The notes: generated from the sequence alone by a model not told the origin. 27,798 nucleotides of DNA from an uncultured Lachnospiraceae bacterium (GCA_948688495.1 CAPQSW010000034.1:10754-38551), one strand, 5' to 3'; positions 1-8,741 are shown, counted from the stretch's first letter. Program-made: numbers and translations.

Positions 1-455
1 TGATTGAACGTTCTGCCAAAATTGTAGATGAACTAGTGGTCGCTATTTTGAATAATAGTGCAAAAAATCCATTGTTTTCTGTGGAAGAACGTGTTAGTAT
101 GTTAGAAGGTATAACCAGTCATGTCCCAAATGTTAAAATAACTTTTTTTGACGGGCTTTTGATTGATTTTGCCAAAAAAGCCGAGGCTACAATTATTATA
201 AGGGGACTTCGTGCTGTGACAGATTTTGAATATGAATTACAGATTGCACAGACGAATCGAATTGTCAACTCAGCGATAGACACCATATTTCTCACTACAA
301 GTCTGGAATATGCCTATCTGAGTTCTACCATAGTCAAAGAAGTTGCTTCCTACGGAGGCGATATTTCTCATTTTGTGCCAGAGCAGCTGATACCACAGAT
401 ATATGAAAAATATGCAGCCATTCAGAATCCCATGGAAGTAGTTGCAAAAATATAA
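1..455 (+). CDS. coaD: Phosphopantetheine adenylyltransferase, 5' end cut off by the window
   Basis: CoaD transfers AMP from ATP to 4'-phosphopantetheine, the penultimate step of coenzyme A synthesis in the cytoplasm. The reading frame is open from base 3, so the start and the N-terminal nucleotide-binding loop lie outside the window; the first visible residues are IERSAKIVDELVVAILNN. Visible family signatures are the RGLRAVTDFEYE segment and the C-terminal SSTIVKE motif, the counterpart of the nucleotidyltransferase SSxxVRE motif. A GTG at 36 is in frame but internal. The stop is at 453-455. The next gene follows after 18 bases, and ylbJ lies just beyond; in Bacillus coaD (ylbI) is also next to ylbJ. 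Confident family assignment. Confidence 0.95.
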   Translation, partial: IERSAKIVDELVVAILNNSAKNPLFSVEERVSMLEGITSHVPNVKITFFDGLLIDFAKKAEATIIIRGLRAVTDFEYELQIAQTNRIVNSAIDTIFLTTSLEYAYLSSTIVKEVASYGGDISHFVPEQLIPQIYEKYAAIQNPMEVVAKI

Positions 456-473
456 AGTTAAGGAGCATTGTGT

Positions 474-1085
474 ATGAGCAGCAAAATAGAACAGGCAATT
501 GACGAAATTGAAGATTTCATTGAGAACTGTAAATACCAAAAGTTTTCAAATACAAATATTATTGTAGATAAAGAGGAAATGGACAATTTACTGGCAGAGC
601 TCCGTCATCGGGCGCCGGAAGAAATCAAGCGATACCAGAAGATGTTAAGCAATAAAGAGCAGATCCTTGCGGATGCAAAGACAAAAGCAGAAGCCATTAT
701 TGCCAAGGCAGAGGTACATACCACAGAGCTCATCAGTGAACATCAAATTATGCAGCGTGCATACGCACAGGCAGACGAGGTGGTAAGGATTGCCACCGGC
801 CAAGCGCAGGAAATTCTGGACAATGCAACGAATGATGCTAACAGTATCCGTATGGGAGCGATTCAATATACCGACGACATGTTAAACAGTTTGGAGGAAA
901 TTATCGCGACGGCAATGGAAATGACCAGCGCCAGGACGGACAGCCTTTTAAGCGCTCTGCAAGGATGTTTCGATAAGGTCAATGCGAACCGCAGAGAACT
1001 TGCCCCGGCAGAAATGGAGGCTGCACTGAGCCAGGAAGCCAACGGCGAGGCTTCCTCTGAAATCCAATTAACCGATATTAAGTAG
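474..1085 (+). CDS. Coiled-coil protein of unknown function, ATP synthase subunit B / DivIVA-like
   Basis: A 203-residue soluble protein. The start is the ATG at 474, placed 8 bases after AGGAG (461-465); an in-frame TTG at 468 sits too close to that site. There is no signal peptide or membrane segment. The N-terminal 60 residues are charged and helical. Residues about 60-150 form an Ala/Glu/Lys-rich helix with repeated AEAIIAKAE-like heptads, typical of coiled-coil stalks such as F-type ATPase subunit B or DivIVA-like proteins, and the C-terminal 30 residues are acidic and low in complexity. The catalytic function, if any, cannot be read from the sequence. It is probably cotranscribed with coaD. 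A scaffolding or envelope-associated role is only inference. Confidence 0.75.
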   Translation: MSSKIEQAIDEIEDFIENCKYQKFSNTNIIVDKEEMDNLLAELRHRAPEEIKRYQKMLSNKEQILADAKTKAEAIIAKAEVHTTELISEHQIMQRAYAQADEVVRIATGQAQEILDNATNDANSIRMGAIQYTDDMLNSLEEIIATAMEMTSARTDSLLSALQGCFDKVNANRRELAPAEMEAALSQEANGEASSEIQLTDIK

Positions 1086-1136
1086 GGCATGGGTGTTATG
1101 TATTTCCGCGTCACATGCAGTCTGGTCCATACATGA

Positions 1137-2048
1137 TCATATCAAAAGGAGCGACAGCAGAAGGGATACCGAGGTACCAAGAAGCTTCATCAAAAGATAT
1201 GGCAGCATGGAAAATCCACTGTCTTTTACCATAGAGGCCGTCTGGGCGAAGCCGGAAAGCCCTCCGAAGGCAGTGAATGATATCATCAGCGGATAGGCGA
1301 GCGAAAAATTCAGATCTTGGCCTGCGGTAAAAGAGATGCCGTTCGTAATTTCTGTACATCCAATCAGCAGACATTTTAATACCGGATTGGATATGGGAAG
1401 CATGGTTGTCATCTGCGCAAGTATGGCAAACATGATAATGTACCCTCCCAGCTTTGCCAGTGTTTCAAAACCGTTCATAATACCGGCGTCTATGAGTTGA
1501 AGGTTCATGGATGCCGCTTTTTTTTTAATATTTTCTGTGGGTGTTGCAAAATGTCTGTTGTGATTCCAGAGCATGTAAATTATAAGCGGCGGGACATACA
1601 AAATGAGATAGGTTTTAAAGCGCAGGTCTGGCCGTCCAAGGCTTTCATTTAAAAGAAAGCTTCCTACAAACATGGGACTGATATTATTGCATACACAAAA
1701 TAGCCGCTGTCCTTCCTCACGGCTCATTTTGCCAGATTGTACCAGATCAGAAGTAATCTTACTTCCCATGGGGAATCCGAACAGAAGTCCAGCAATAAGC
1801 GGGTAGATCCCGGCACTGCTCACAGGGAAAAATTTTCTGATCAAGCGCTGGAGGATGCGTGTAAGGCTGTCTAATACTCCAGAATGTATCAGTATATAGG
1901 AGAGAATGGAAAAGGGCAGCAGCGTGGGCAGCATATTCTCATACCAGAGATTCAGGCCGATGGCGGCAGCATGCACAGAATTTTCCGGAAAAACAAGTAT
2001 ATAAAATAAAAATCCAATTAAAATAATAATGTACATGATTTTTTTCAT
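1137..2048 (-). CDS. ylbJ: Sporulation integral membrane protein YlbJ family (nucleoside-recognition / Gate domain)
   Basis: A 303-residue polytopic membrane protein, shorter than Bacillus YlbJ. Residues 3-23 form a first hydrophobic helix, and several further helices follow. Family-typical segments are NMLPTLLPFSILSYILI, then LLFGFPMGSKITSDLVQSG near residue 95 and a Gly-rich GGLSGFAQTASM near 268. These match the duplicated Gate/nucleoside-recognition fold. In Bacillus ylbJ is expressed in the mother cell and needed for resistant spores; the substrate is unknown. The gene is convergent with the coiled-coil gene and divergent from pepD. No Shine-Dalgarno sequence precedes the ATG (the preceding bases are AATAAACT), and a sigma-E-like promoter ends 5 bases before it, so the mRNA may be leaderless. 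Confidence 0.85.
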   Translation of the reverse strand: MKKIMYIIILIGFLFYILVFPENSVHAAAIGLNLWYENMLPTLLPFSILSYILIHSGVLDSLTRILQRLIRKFFPVSSAGIYPLIAGLLFGFPMGSKITSDLVQSGKMSREEGQRLFCVCNNISPMFVGSFLLNESLGRPDLRFKTYLILYVPPLIIYMLWNHNRHFATPTENIKKKAASMNLQLIDAGIMNGFETLAKLGGYIIMFAILAQMTTMLPISNPVLKCLLIGCTEITNGISFTAGQDLNFSLAYPLMISFTAFGGLSGFAQTASMVKDSGFSMLPYLLMKLLGTSVSLLLSLLLI

Positions 2049-2053
2049 AGTTT

Positions 2054-2081
2054 ATTCTATGATGCAATTACATAAATATAC
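2054..2081 (-). promoter_or_regulatory. Candidate sigma-E promoter of ylbJ
   Basis: Read on the minus strand, GTATATT (plus 2081-2075) is followed after 13 bases by CATAGAAT (plus 2061-2054). The Bacillus sigma-E consensus is KMATATT and CATACAHT, so the -10 element matches at 7 of 8 positions and the -35 at 6 of 7. It lies directly upstream of a sporulation gene. The -10 box ends only 5 bases before the ylbJ ATG, which would put the transcription start at or near the start codon. Confidence 0.45.
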
Positions 2082-2099
2082 CAATGGAGGAGAGCAGTC

Positions 2100-3551
2100 A
2101 TGAGAGTTTGTGAACAATTAGAACCAAAAAAAGTATTCGCGTATTTTGAGGAAATCTGCCAGATTCCACATGGTTCCCGAAATACCAAAGCAATCAGCGA
2201 TTATTGCGTATCATTTGCCAAAGACCATAATCTTAAGTATATTCAGGATGAAGACAATAACGTGGTGATTTTCAAAGACGCGTCCAAGGGCTATGAAAAT
2301 TCAGACCCGGTAATTATCCAGGGGCATCTGGATATGGTATGTGAAAAGGAAAAAGGCATAGACATTGATTTTGAGAAGGATGGCCTGAAATTGTATGTGG
2401 ACGGAGATTTCCTGAAGGCAGAGGGCACGACCCTGGGCGGCGACGATGGCATCGCCGTAGCCTACGCACTGGCAATTTTAGATGATGATTCCTTAGAGCA
2501 CCCACCCCTGGAAATTGTCTTTACGGTGGACGAGGAAATCGGTATGCTGGGCGCAGAGACTATGGACCTTTCTATGTTAAAAGGGCGGAAGCTTTTAAAT
2601 ATAGACTCAGATGTAGAAGGCATTTTTCTGGCGAGCTGTGCGGGCGGCCTGCAAGCGGTCTGTAAATTACCGGTTACCAGAGTAAAAACGGAGGGCACAA
2701 GCTATGAAATTAAGGTGGAAGGGCTTTTAGGCGGACATTCCGGCAGTGAAATTGATAAGGAGCGTGGAAATGCAGTCTGGCTGTTAGGCAGGGTATTGCA
2801 TTCGCTGAGCAGTAAGATTCCCTTTGCCATAGAACACATGGAAGGCGGATTGAAGGATAATGCAATTCCCAGAGACGCTGCAGCCTCCATCCTTCTGCCT
2901 GCCGATAGTTCGCAAAAGGATCTGTATGCCAGGATAGAAGCCCTGGAAAATGAGCTGAAAAAGGAATTCAAAGCTTCGGATGCGGACCTTAGAGTTTCAT
3001 GCCGGAAGCTGGAAGATGGGGAGAAATCCGTCCTTCATGCATCTACTGCCTCAAAGATTCTGTTTTTCCTGCGCATGATGCCAAACGGTATCCAAAATAT
3101 GAGTATGGATATTGCAGGTCTTGTGGAAACTTCTTTGAATGCAGGGATTATGAAGCTTACAGAGGATATGTTTTCCGTGTGCTTTGCGGTGCGCAGCAGT
3201 GTTACAAGCAGAAAACATGAGGTCGCTGACCGTCTGACTTTCCTTACAGAATTTTTGGGCGGTGAAATTGCCATTGGCGGTGATTATCCGGCATGGGAAT
3301 ATAAAACAGATTCTTCCATGCGCGCGCTGATGGCAGAAACTTATAAGGATTTATTTGGTGAGGAGGCAAAGATTGAAGCAATCCATGCAGGACTGGAATG
3401 CGGACTTTTTTCTGGTAAAATCCCAGATCTTGACTGCATCTCCTTTGGACCCAATAACTTTGACATTCACACGCCGAATGAGCGGCTGAGCATCTCCTCC
3501 ACAGAAAAAATCTGGAGGCTGCTGGTAGAATTTCTGCGGCGGCTCAAATAA
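2100..3551 (+). CDS. pepD: Aminoacyl-histidine dipeptidase (PepD-type, M20 metallopeptidase)
   Basis: A cytoplasmic zinc dipeptidase of 483 residues, the normal length for PepD, which hydrolyses Xaa-His and other dipeptides. Metal-site motifs are in order: QGHLDMV (His76, Asp78), GGDDGIAVAYALA (Asp115), DEEIGMLGAE (Glu145/146) and, near the C-terminus, FGPNNFDIHTPNERLS with the last ligand His. The bimetal core is interrupted by the lid/dimerisation domain (about 205-390), marked by the GGHSGSEIDKERGNA segment. The start is an ATG 9 bases after GGAGG (2086-2090). It is divergent from ylbJ and separated from the M23 peptidase gene by 37 bases with no visible terminator, so it may lead the following run. 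All ligands look intact. Confidence 0.93.
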   Translation: MRVCEQLEPKKVFAYFEEICQIPHGSRNTKAISDYCVSFAKDHNLKYIQDEDNNVVIFKDASKGYENSDPVIIQGHLDMVCEKEKGIDIDFEKDGLKLYVDGDFLKAEGTTLGGDDGIAVAYALAILDDDSLEHPPLEIVFTVDEEIGMLGAETMDLSMLKGRKLLNIDSDVEGIFLASCAGGLQAVCKLPVTRVKTEGTSYEIKVEGLLGGHSGSEIDKERGNAVWLLGRVLHSLSSKIPFAIEHMEGGLKDNAIPRDAAASILLPADSSQKDLYARIEALENELKKEFKASDADLRVSCRKLEDGEKSVLHASTASKILFFLRMMPNGIQNMSMDIAGLVETSLNAGIMKLTEDMFSVCFAVRSSVTSRKHEVADRLTFLTEFLGGEIAIGGDYPAWEYKTDSSMRALMAETYKDLFGEEAKIEAIHAGLECGLFSGKIPDLDCISFGPNNFDIHTPNERLSISSTEKIWRLLVEFLRRLK

Positions 3552-3588
3552 AATATAATAATAAAATCAGGAAAATAGCAAGGGGTAT

Positions 3589-4437
3589 ATGAAGTATTTT
3601 AAGAAGGTCGTAATCCATATATTGATTCTTACCGTCCTGCTGAGTTTTAACACAGCTTTCATCAGAAACATCCAGCAGGCTGCGAAGATTACCCATCTTC
3701 TGGAAGGGGAAGATACGACAGAACTTTTACGCCAGCAACAGATTTCTGGTGAGTTATGTGATCTGGCGGCAGAGTATGAAACACAGTCCGAATTTTCCCG
3801 CTATGCATACATGGCGGCAATGATCCTTACGGGGAATACAGATCAGCCGGGGCTTGAGGAGTATCTAAAGCTTTTGTACCAGTACTGCCCACAGAAAATT
3901 CAGGATGTTGTGAATCTTGAATCTTCCATTTGGGAGGATTTGAGATATTTCCCGGTTCCCCTGCCGGAACCTGGGGAACTTCATACGTCTTATGAAAATT
4001 CCTGGATGTTTGCACGCAATTTCGGGGGCGAACGCGGGCATGAGGGTACGGACATTATGGCTTCCTTAAACGAGCGGGGACGTTATCCCATTATCAGTAT
4101 GACAGACGGTGTGGTGGAAAAGATTGGCTGGCTTACCCTGGGTGGATACCGGATCGGCATCCGTTCCCCCAGCGGAGGTTATTATTACTATGCTCATCTG
4201 TACGATTATGCAAAAGATTTCAAAGAGGGCGATACGGTAAAGGCCGGGGAGCTTCTGGGATTTATGGGAGACAGTGGTTACGGCAAGGAAGGTACCATTG
4301 GACAGTTTGCTGTTCATCTGCATGTGGGCGTTTATGTCAATGACAAAGACGGCGGGGAGATGAGTTTGAATCCTTACTGGATGTTAAAACGGCTGGAACC
4401 ACAACGGATATATTTCCGTGAGCAACAGGCTGGATAA
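3589..4437 (+). CDS. M23 family (LytM-type) zinc metallopeptidase, membrane-anchored or secreted
   Basis: A 282-residue protein with an N-terminal hydrophobic helix (about 7-24, after the basic MKYFKK), so it is exported or anchored with its body outside the cytoplasm. A helical linker of about 100 residues precedes the catalytic domain (about 130-275). Zinc and catalytic residues of LytM endopeptidases are visible: His151 and Asp155 in GHEGTDIM, His203 in YYAHLY, and the HxH pair His243/His245 in HLHVG. All are present, so it is probably an active peptidoglycan endopeptidase rather than a degenerate regulator such as EnvC. The family also includes the sporulation protein SpoIIQ, but nothing here points to that specifically. 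A weak AAGGGG site precedes the ATG. Confidence 0.88.
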   Translation: MKYFKKVVIHILILTVLLSFNTAFIRNIQQAAKITHLLEGEDTTELLRQQQISGELCDLAAEYETQSEFSRYAYMAAMILTGNTDQPGLEEYLKLLYQYCPQKIQDVVNLESSIWEDLRYFPVPLPEPGELHTSYENSWMFARNFGGERGHEGTDIMASLNERGRYPIISMTDGVVEKIGWLTLGGYRIGIRSPSGGYYYYAHLYDYAKDFKEGDTVKAGELLGFMGDSGYGKEGTIGQFAVHLHVGVYVNDKDGGEMSLNPYWMLKRLEPQRIYFREQQAG

Positions 4438-4449
4438 GAGGAGTGCAGA

Positions 4450-5163
4450 ATGAGGTTGGATAAATATCTTGCCGACATGGGTATCGGTACCCGCAATGAG
4501 GTAAAGCATTACATACGTAAAAAACAGGTGCTGGTAAACGGCACGCTGCCCAAAGGTCCAGAGCACAAAGTTTCCCCAGGGCAGGATGAGATTATATTTC
4601 AGGGAGAGAAAATTGCCTATATAGAATATGAATATTTTATGCTCAATAAGCCTTCCGGGTATGTCAGCGCCGTGACAGATGCAAAATATCCGACGGTACT
4701 GGATTTGATTCACGGACAAAGCCGCAAAGACCTGTTTCCTGTGGGGCGTCTGGACATGGATACGGAGGGACTGCTTCTCATTACAAACGACGGTGCACTG
4801 TCCCATAATCTCCTGGCGCCGGGAAAACATGTGCCAAAGACTTATTTTGCCAGGGTGTCGGGAACGGTATCCGAACAGGAGATTGAATGGTTTGCGCGTG
4901 GTGTAAATATCGGTGAAAAGAAAGATACGTTGCCGGCAGACCTTCAAATCCTTTCTCATGAGGAAGGAAATTCCGAGGTGATACTGACGATTATGGAGGG
5001 AAAATTTCATCAGATCAAGCGTATGTTTGAGGCGGTTGGAAAGAAGGTACTTTACTTAAAACGTGTTTCTATGGGGGATTTAAAATTGGATAAATCCTTA
5101 AAGTCTGGGGAGTTCCGAAGGTTGACCGAAGAAGAAATCCGTTTGTTGAGGGAACGCAGTTAG
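4450..5163 (+). CDS. RsuA-type 16S/23S rRNA pseudouridine synthase
   Basis: Isomerises a specific uridine in rRNA to pseudouridine. The 237 residues hold an N-terminal S4 RNA-binding domain (1-58, opening MRLDKYLADMGIGTRNEVKHY) and a catalytic domain (60-230) with the RsuA/RluB/E/F signature GRLDMDTEGLLLIT, whose Asp102 is the nucleophile. LNKPSGYVSA and the FHQIKRMFEAVGKKV motif complete the family pattern. The start follows GAGGAG at 4438-4443. It lies 12 bases after the M23 gene and 24 before the HAD gene. The target nucleotide cannot be told from sequence; the S4 domain and length resemble RsuA (16S) most, but clostridia often have several paralogues. Confidence 0.92.
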   Translation: MRLDKYLADMGIGTRNEVKHYIRKKQVLVNGTLPKGPEHKVSPGQDEIIFQGEKIAYIEYEYFMLNKPSGYVSAVTDAKYPTVLDLIHGQSRKDLFPVGRLDMDTEGLLLITNDGALSHNLLAPGKHVPKTYFARVSGTVSEQEIEWFARGVNIGEKKDTLPADLQILSHEEGNSEVILTIMEGKFHQIKRMFEAVGKKVLYLKRVSMGDLKLDKSLKSGEFRRLTEEEIRLLRERS

Positions 5164-5187
5164 CGAAAGGCAAAGGAGAAATCAGGC

Positions 5188-5853
5188 ATGTTAGAAAATA
5201 TACAATCCATTATTTTTGACTTAGACGGTACGCTGGTGGATTCCATGTGGCTTTGGCATGATATTGACGTAGAGTTTTTAGAAGCGCGGGGGCTTACCTT
5301 GCCAGAGACGTATCAGCATGATATTGAAGGCATGAGCTTTACGGAAACAGCGGTATATACCAAAGACTTATTCAAGTTGAAAGAGAGTGTGGAAGAACTG
5401 AAATTCATCTGGAATCAGATGGCAATCGAAAAATACAGCTATGAGGTAGCATATAAGCCGGGAGCGAAATCGTTTTTGCGCTATTGCAGGCAACATGGAA
5501 TAGCGCTTGGAATTGCAACCAGCAATTCCAAAGAACTGGTGGGGGCCGTGGCCCATGCACTGCACTTTTGGCATGATATTCAAGAAATCGTGACTGCCTG
5601 TGAGGTGGCGCATGGGAAGCCGGCGCCGGACGTTTATCTGGAAGCAGCAAAGAGGCTTCAGACAGAACCAGCGCACTGCCTGGTCTTTGAGGATGTTCCT
5701 ATGGGTATCCGGGCGGGAAAGAATGCCGGTATGCGGGTATGTGCCGTAGAGGATCCCTTTTCTGCCCACCAGGTAGAAGAAAAACGCAGGCTTGCAGATT
5801 ATTATATTTCAAGCTACGAACAGGTATTAGACCATACATACGAAACGTTATAG
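5188..5853 (+). CDS. HAD-superfamily phosphatase / beta-phosphoglucomutase-like hydrolase
   Basis: A 221-residue cytoplasmic haloacid dehalogenase-type hydrolase. The four HAD motifs are present: DLDGTLVDS with nucleophile Asp11 and acid/base Asp13, GIATSNS (motif II), the Lys of HGKPAPDVY (motif III), and FEDVPMGIRAG with the metal-binding Glu-Asp pair (motif IV). A helical cap of about 70 residues sits between motifs I and II, as in subfamily IA proteins such as phosphoglycolate phosphatase, beta-phosphoglucomutase and pseudouridine-5'-monophosphatase. The last is suggestive between two pseudouridine synthases, but that is only contextual. The substrate is not determined. Its stop (5851-5853) abuts the ribosome binding site of the next gene. 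Confidence 0.88.
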   Translation: MLENIQSIIFDLDGTLVDSMWLWHDIDVEFLEARGLTLPETYQHDIEGMSFTETAVYTKDLFKLKESVEELKFIWNQMAIEKYSYEVAYKPGAKSFLRYCRQHGIALGIATSNSKELVGAVAHALHFWHDIQEIVTACEVAHGKPAPDVYLEAAKRLQTEPAHCLVFEDVPMGIRAGKNAGMRVCAVEDPFSAHQVEEKRRLADYYISSYEQVLDHTYETL

Positions 5854-5861
5854 GAGCTTAT

Positions 5862-7691
5862 ATGGAACGGAAATTTCTGCCAATTTGCCGGGAGGACATG
5901 TTGGAACGCGGGATAAAACAATTTGATTTTGTGTATGTCATCGGAGATGCCTATGTGGATCACCCTTCCTTTGGACATGCAATTATCAGCCGTCTGCTGC
6001 AGGCGCATGGATATTCTGTGGGTATTATCTCGCAGCCTGACTGGAAGGATAAGCAGAGCATTGCCATTTACGGCGAGCCTCGGCTTGCCTTTCTAATCAG
6101 TGCCGGAAACATGGATTCGATGGTGAACCACTATAGCGTGTCCAAACGCCTGCGGAATAAGGATTCTTTTACCCCGGGCGGCGTAATGGGAAAGCGTCCC
6201 GATTATGCCACGGTCGTGTATGGGAATTTAATCCGGCAGACATATAAAAGAACGCCGATTCTCATCGGAGGTGTGGAAGCCAGCCTGCGCAGGCTGGCAC
6301 ATTACGACTATTGGAGCAATAAAGTAAAACGTTCCATTCTTTTAGACAGCGGAGCTGATATTCTCATGTACGGCATGGGTGAGCACAGCATGATTGAATT
6401 GGCAGAAGCATTAGACAGCGGACTTGCTGTATCCGATATTACATTTGTCCCAGGAACAGTGTATAAGACACGGAACAAGGAGGATATTTATGATGCCGTA
6501 TTCCTGCCAGAATTTCAGAAAGTGAAAGAGGATAAGGCCGCTTATGCGAAAAGTTTTTACCGGCAGTATTGCAATACAGATCCTTTTATGGGCAGGCGTC
6601 TTGTAGAGGAATATCCACATCAAGTCTATGTGGTACAAAATCCCCCGGCAAAGCCATTGAGCCAGATGGAAATGGATGATATTTATGCGCTTCCCTATCA
6701 GCGCACATACCATCCGTCTTACGAGGCGCAGGGAGGAGTACCTGCCATTTCAGAGGTCAGGTTCAGTCTGACCAGCAACCGTGGTTGTTTTGGGGGATGC
6801 AGTTTCTGTGCGCTGACCTTCCACCAGGGAAGGATTATACAGGCAAGAAGCCATGAATCCATTGTAGCAGAAGCCATACTTCTGACAAAACAACCGGACT
6901 TTAAGGGATATATCCATGATGTGGGAGGACCTACCGCCAATTTTCGTTTTCCAGCATGTGAAAAACAGCTCACAAAAGGCGTATGTCAGGACAAGCAGTG
7001 CTTGTTTCCCCAGCCTTGTAAACATTTACGGGCAGACCATCAGGATTACCTGAAATTGCTGCGAAAGCTGCGGAATCTTCCAAAGGTAAAGAAAGTGTTT
7101 ATCCGTTCTGGTATCCGTTTTGACTATCTACTGGCGGATAAAGACCGTACCTTTCTTAAGGAACTGTGCAAGTATCACGTCAGCGGCCAGCTCAAGGTGG
7201 CGCCGGAGCATATTTCCAATGCGGTTCTGGAGAAAATGGGAAAACCAAATGCGTCTGTATACGATCGGTTTGTCCGGGAATATCAGAAGACGAATGAGAA
7301 ATTGGGAAAGAAGCAGTATTTAGTCCCCTATCTGATGTCTTCGCATCCAGGTTCTACGCTGCAGGAGGCCGTGGAGCTGGCAGAATTTTTGAGGGATTTG
7401 GGATATATGCCTCAGCAGGTTCAGGATTTTTACCCAACACCCTCGACCATTTCCACCTGCATGTACTATACTGGTTTGGACCCACGCACCATGCAGCCGG
7501 TGTACGTAGCGCATAATCCCCATGAAAAAGCCATGCAGCGCGCATTGATCCAGTACCGGGAGCCGAGGAATTATGAGCTTGTGAAAGAGGCGCTTATAAA
7601 AACCGGGCGCACGGATTTAATTGGATTTGATGATAACTGCCTGATTCCGCCCAGAAAAATCCGCAATGTGCACAAGAAAGGAAAACACTGA
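5862..7691 (+). CDS. YgiQ family radical SAM protein (UPF0313)
   Basis: A 609-residue radical S-adenosylmethionine enzyme. The cluster motif is CFGGCSFC (Cys309, Cys313, Cys316), preceded by RFSLTSNRG. The N-terminal 300 residues are the YgiQ-specific domain, with GDAYVDHPSFGHAIISRLL at the start, and a Cys-rich segment downstream (about 365-388) could hold a second metal site. The reaction is unknown; the family is widespread and conserved. The frame is open back to 5739 inside the HAD gene, but the start is set at the ATG at 5862 because AGGAG lies at 5852-5856 and family members begin at MERKFLPICREDM. Its TGA overlaps the ATG of the next gene by one base, so the two are translationally coupled. 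Confidence 0.92.
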   Translation: MERKFLPICREDMLERGIKQFDFVYVIGDAYVDHPSFGHAIISRLLQAHGYSVGIISQPDWKDKQSIAIYGEPRLAFLISAGNMDSMVNHYSVSKRLRNKDSFTPGGVMGKRPDYATVVYGNLIRQTYKRTPILIGGVEASLRRLAHYDYWSNKVKRSILLDSGADILMYGMGEHSMIELAEALDSGLAVSDITFVPGTVYKTRNKEDIYDAVFLPEFQKVKEDKAAYAKSFYRQYCNTDPFMGRRLVEEYPHQVYVVQNPPAKPLSQMEMDDIYALPYQRTYHPSYEAQGGVPAISEVRFSLTSNRGCFGGCSFCALTFHQGRIIQARSHESIVAEAILLTKQPDFKGYIHDVGGPTANFRFPACEKQLTKGVCQDKQCLFPQPCKHLRADHQDYLKLLRKLRNLPKVKKVFIRSGIRFDYLLADKDRTFLKELCKYHVSGQLKVAPEHISNAVLEKMGKPNASVYDRFVREYQKTNEKLGKKQYLVPYLMSSHPGSTLQEAVELAEFLRDLGYMPQQVQDFYPTPSTISTCMYYTGLDPRTMQPVYVAHNPHEKAMQRALIQYREPRNYELVKEALIKTGRTDLIGFDDNCLIPPRKIRNVHKKGKH

Positions 7692-8731
7692 TGCAGAGTT
7701 TTCAAATTGGAAAGAATGAGTCGGGCCAGAGGTTTGACAAGTACCTGAAAAAACTATTGCCTTTGGCGCCGAAAAGCTTCCTATACAAAATGCTTCGCAA
7801 AAAAAATATCACCCTCAATGGAAAAAAGGCAGATGGTTCCGAGAAATTGTGTCTGAATGACGAAGTAAAGTTATTTTTTAGTGAGGAAACCTTTGTCAGA
7901 TTTGCGCAGACTGTGCTAAAATCTCCCGGGAAGGATCAAAAAGCAGCAACAGGCATTGGTTATCCCGAGACTGCTTTGGACATTGTCTATGAGGATGATG
8001 ATATTTTGATTATCAACAAGCCGGCAGGTATGCTGTCCCAGAAGGCAAAGCGGGAAGACATATCAGCCAACGAATATATCATCGGTTACCTCCTGCGGCA
8101 GCATGTGATTACCCAGGAGGAGCTTGTAACCTTCCGTCCCTCTGTCTGCAACCGTTTAGACAGAAATACCTCCGGGCTTCTGATTGCCGGAAAGAGCCTG
8201 AAAGGTCTTCAGGATATGTCCAGGCAGCTGAGCAGCCGTTCGGCTTCAAAATATTACCGCTGTCTGGTAAAAGGAAAGATGGAACGACAAGAGACGGTGA
8301 AAGGCTGGCTTATAAAGGATAAGGGGAATAACCAGGTGCAGATTTTTCCCTCAGAACTGCCGGACAGCAAGTATGTGGAGACGAGGTACACACCCGTGGC
8401 ATATTATCGTGAGACAGCATCCGGCGGCAAGGGAAAATGTCTTATTAAAATCAGGGAATCGGATATTTTGGGACAGGGAGGGGGGTATACCTTGTTGGAG
8501 GTGGAGCTTATTACCGGACGTTCCCATCAGATACGGGCACATCTGGCCTCTGTGGGGTATCCCATTGTGGGTGATTTTAAATACGGGGATAAGAAAACAA
8601 ATGACTGGTTTTCCCATCATTTTCAAATAAAATACCAGATGCTGCAGGCATACTGCATAAAGCTATCAGACGGCAGAGAATTTAAGGCTCCGCCGGCACG
8701 CGAGTTCCTGCAGGTGCTTGGACCGCTATGA
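7691..8731 (+). CDS. RluA family (RluC/D-type) 23S rRNA pseudouridine synthase
   Basis: A 346-residue uridine isomerase with an N-terminal S4 domain (about 12-75) and a pseudouridine synthase domain (about 95-340). The catalytic motif CNRLDRNTSGLLIAG carries Asp157, and HSHQIRAHLASVGYPIVGD-type features appear as GRSHQIRAHLASVGYPIVGD in the C-terminal part. INKPAGMLSQ marks the first core strand. The length and the S4 domain fit the RluC/RluD branch, which modifies 23S rRNA, but the precise target cannot be assigned. The start codon overlaps the stop of the YgiQ gene (TGATG at 7689-7693), and the stop is 10 bases before the recU start. Confidence 0.92.
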   Translation: MQSFQIGKNESGQRFDKYLKKLLPLAPKSFLYKMLRKKNITLNGKKADGSEKLCLNDEVKLFFSEETFVRFAQTVLKSPGKDQKAATGIGYPETALDIVYEDDDILIINKPAGMLSQKAKREDISANEYIIGYLLRQHVITQEELVTFRPSVCNRLDRNTSGLLIAGKSLKGLQDMSRQLSSRSASKYYRCLVKGKMERQETVKGWLIKDKGNNQVQIFPSELPDSKYVETRYTPVAYYRETASGGKGKCLIKIRESDILGQGGGYTLLEVELITGRSHQIRAHLASVGYPIVGDFKYGDKKTNDWFSHHFQIKYQMLQAYCIKLSDGREFKAPPAREFLQVLGPL

Positions 8732-8741
8732 AAGGACAGTT

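Noticed and set aside
1086..1136. Terminator between the coiled-coil gene and ylbJ
   Set aside because: Only a 6-bp ATGTAT/ATACAT pairing with a 25-base loop is visible, too weak to call.
4384..5010. Long open frame on the minus strand opposite the RsuA-type gene
   Set aside because: No ribosome site and no recognisable domain; the plus-strand gene has full family motifs, so this is antisense shadow.
5739..5861. Upstream extension of the YgiQ-type protein into the HAD gene
   Set aside because: The open frame is a shadow of the HAD gene; the ATG at 5862 has AGGAG and the family N-terminus.
8718..8741. TTG start for RecU inside the RluA-type gene
   Set aside because: The ATG at 8742 has an AAAGGA site and matches the family start MATWNSRGLRG.
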